DNA of 5,666 bases from Actinomycetota bacterium (GTDB taxonomy: Bacteria > Actinomycetota > Humimicrobiia > Humimicrobiales > Humimicrobiaceae), in contig JALHTA010000330.1 of NCBI GenBank assembly GCA_022865545.1, positions 1-5,666 of the forward strand, read 5' to 3'. Position 1 is the stretch's first letter. Each line of letters starts with the position of its first letter. A model generated the notes under the pieces. That model did no database searches. It saw only the letters and a program-made list of their open reading frames with translations, and was not told the DNA's origin. This document shows positions 5,064 to 5,666 of the stretch, piece by piece. The position numbers and the translations under genes are program-made.

Positions 5064-5666
5064 ATGAACGAAATTAAGGTAAATAAAATACTAATAAAAA
5101 ATGGCCTAATAGTAGACACGATTACGAACAAGGAACATAAGGCTAATCTGTACATCGAAGATGGCAGAATTGTTGATATAAAAGATAATATTAAAGTTAA
5201 TGCAAAAGAAGTATTTGAAATAGATGCTAAAGACTATACTATACTTCCTGGTCTTATTGACATGCATGTGCACCTGAGGGAACCCGGTTTTGAAGAGAAG
5301 GAGACCATTGAGACGGGGACGCAGGCAGCGCTGGCAGGAGGTATAACATCTATTGCCTGCATGCCTAATACAGAGCCCGTAATAGACAGTCCTTCGCTAG
5401 TAAGCTATATTACTGGAAAGGCTGTGGGTACTGGATGCAGTATCTATCCTGTGGCTGCAATGACCAGGGGGCTCGAAGGCAGGGAGATAACGGAGATGGG
5501 GCTCCTGGCAGAAGCAGGGGCCGCAGGTTTTTCCGATGACGGCCGTTCTGTAAGCGATGCAAAACTCATGTATGAGATAATGAGGTATTCAAGACAGTTT
5601 GAAAAACCGCTCATACTCCATGAGGAAGTCTATAGCTTCTCAAAATACGGACTGATGCATGAAGGA
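5064..5666 (+). CDS. pyrC: dihydroorotase, N-terminal part (3' end outside window)
   Basis: The frame is open from ATG 5064 to the window end, giving 201 residues of a protein that normally has about 430. Dihydroorotase closes carbamoyl aspartate to dihydroorotate, the third step of UMP synthesis, using zinc. The N-terminal beta domain ([21 protein letters not shown]) leads into the metal motif [10 protein letters not shown] at 66-75, with His68 and His70 as ligands. FSDDGRSV holds the Asp pair 158-159 that includes the metal-bridging Asp of the family. His186 in LILHEE is probably the next ligand. This is a class I enzyme, the kind found beside pyrB in Gram-positive bacteria. An in-frame TAA at 5037-5039 and no other usual start codon fix the start. 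The ribosome binding site is weak (AGG at 5054-5056). The rest of the active site lies beyond the window. Confidence 0.95.
   Translation, partial: MNEIKVNKILIKNGLIVDTITNKEHKANLYIEDGRIVDIKDNIKVNAKEVFEIDAKDYTILPGLIDMHVHLREPGFEEKETIETGTQAALAGGITSIACMPNTEPVIDSPSLVSYITGKAVGTGCSIYPVAAMTRGLEGREITEMGLLAEAGAAGFSDDGRSVSDAKLMYEIMRYSRQFEKPLILHEEVYSFSKYGLMHEG

Overview
The window reads as a chromosomal segment of a bacterium with Gram-positive-type gene regulation and fairly low GC. Three things suggest this. It has a SigI/RsgI sigma and anti-sigma pair, a system typical of Bacillota. It has a pyrimidine operon controlled by PyrR-dependent transcription attenuation. Its promoters and ribosome binding sites are of ordinary sigma-A and Shine-Dalgarno type. 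Arginine is mostly AGG/AGA and ATA is common for isoleucine. A Clostridia-like anaerobe or a deep relative is the best guess, but the exact phylum cannot be fixed from the window. All genes are on the + strand.

Region 1 (2-2556) is an envelope-signalling and protease-inhibitor block. It starts with the 3' part of sigI. One base after its stop comes a short, unusual RsgI-like anti-sigma factor, which has an RsgI N-terminal domain, one membrane helix, an acidic Ala/Glu-rich linker and an unrecognised C-terminal domain. About 110 bases further on is a complete serpin with a lipoprotein signal peptide and a canonical inhibitory hinge. The gap upstream of the serpin holds a weak candidate SigI-type promoter (ACCCC and CGTA).

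Region 2 (2557-3229) is a very AT-rich 283-base spacer with two overlapping sigma-A-like promoters. These lead to a gene for a small RNA-binding protein made of one RRM and an RGG/YGG-rich tail, the tail built from a 33-bp tandem repeat.

Region 3 (3230-5666) is a pyrimidine biosynthesis operon. Its parts are a good promoter (TTGAAT-17-TATAGT), a leader of about 150 bases with a perfect PyrR-binding loop and an intrinsic terminator, then pyrR, pyrB (overlapping pyrR by 11 bases) and, after a 175-base spacer, pyrC, which runs off the window. PyrR bound to UMP or UTP should stabilise the anti-antiterminator in the leader, favour the terminator and shut off the operon. When pyrimidines are low, transcription continues into the genes for the second and third steps of UMP synthesis. 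A 21-codon reading frame inside the leader spans the 5' arm of the terminator and could add a translational layer; this is speculative.

The parts most worth a second look are the atypical RsgI beside a membrane-anchored serpin, the RRM-RGG protein with its long AT-rich leader, and the small reading frame overlapping the pyr attenuator.
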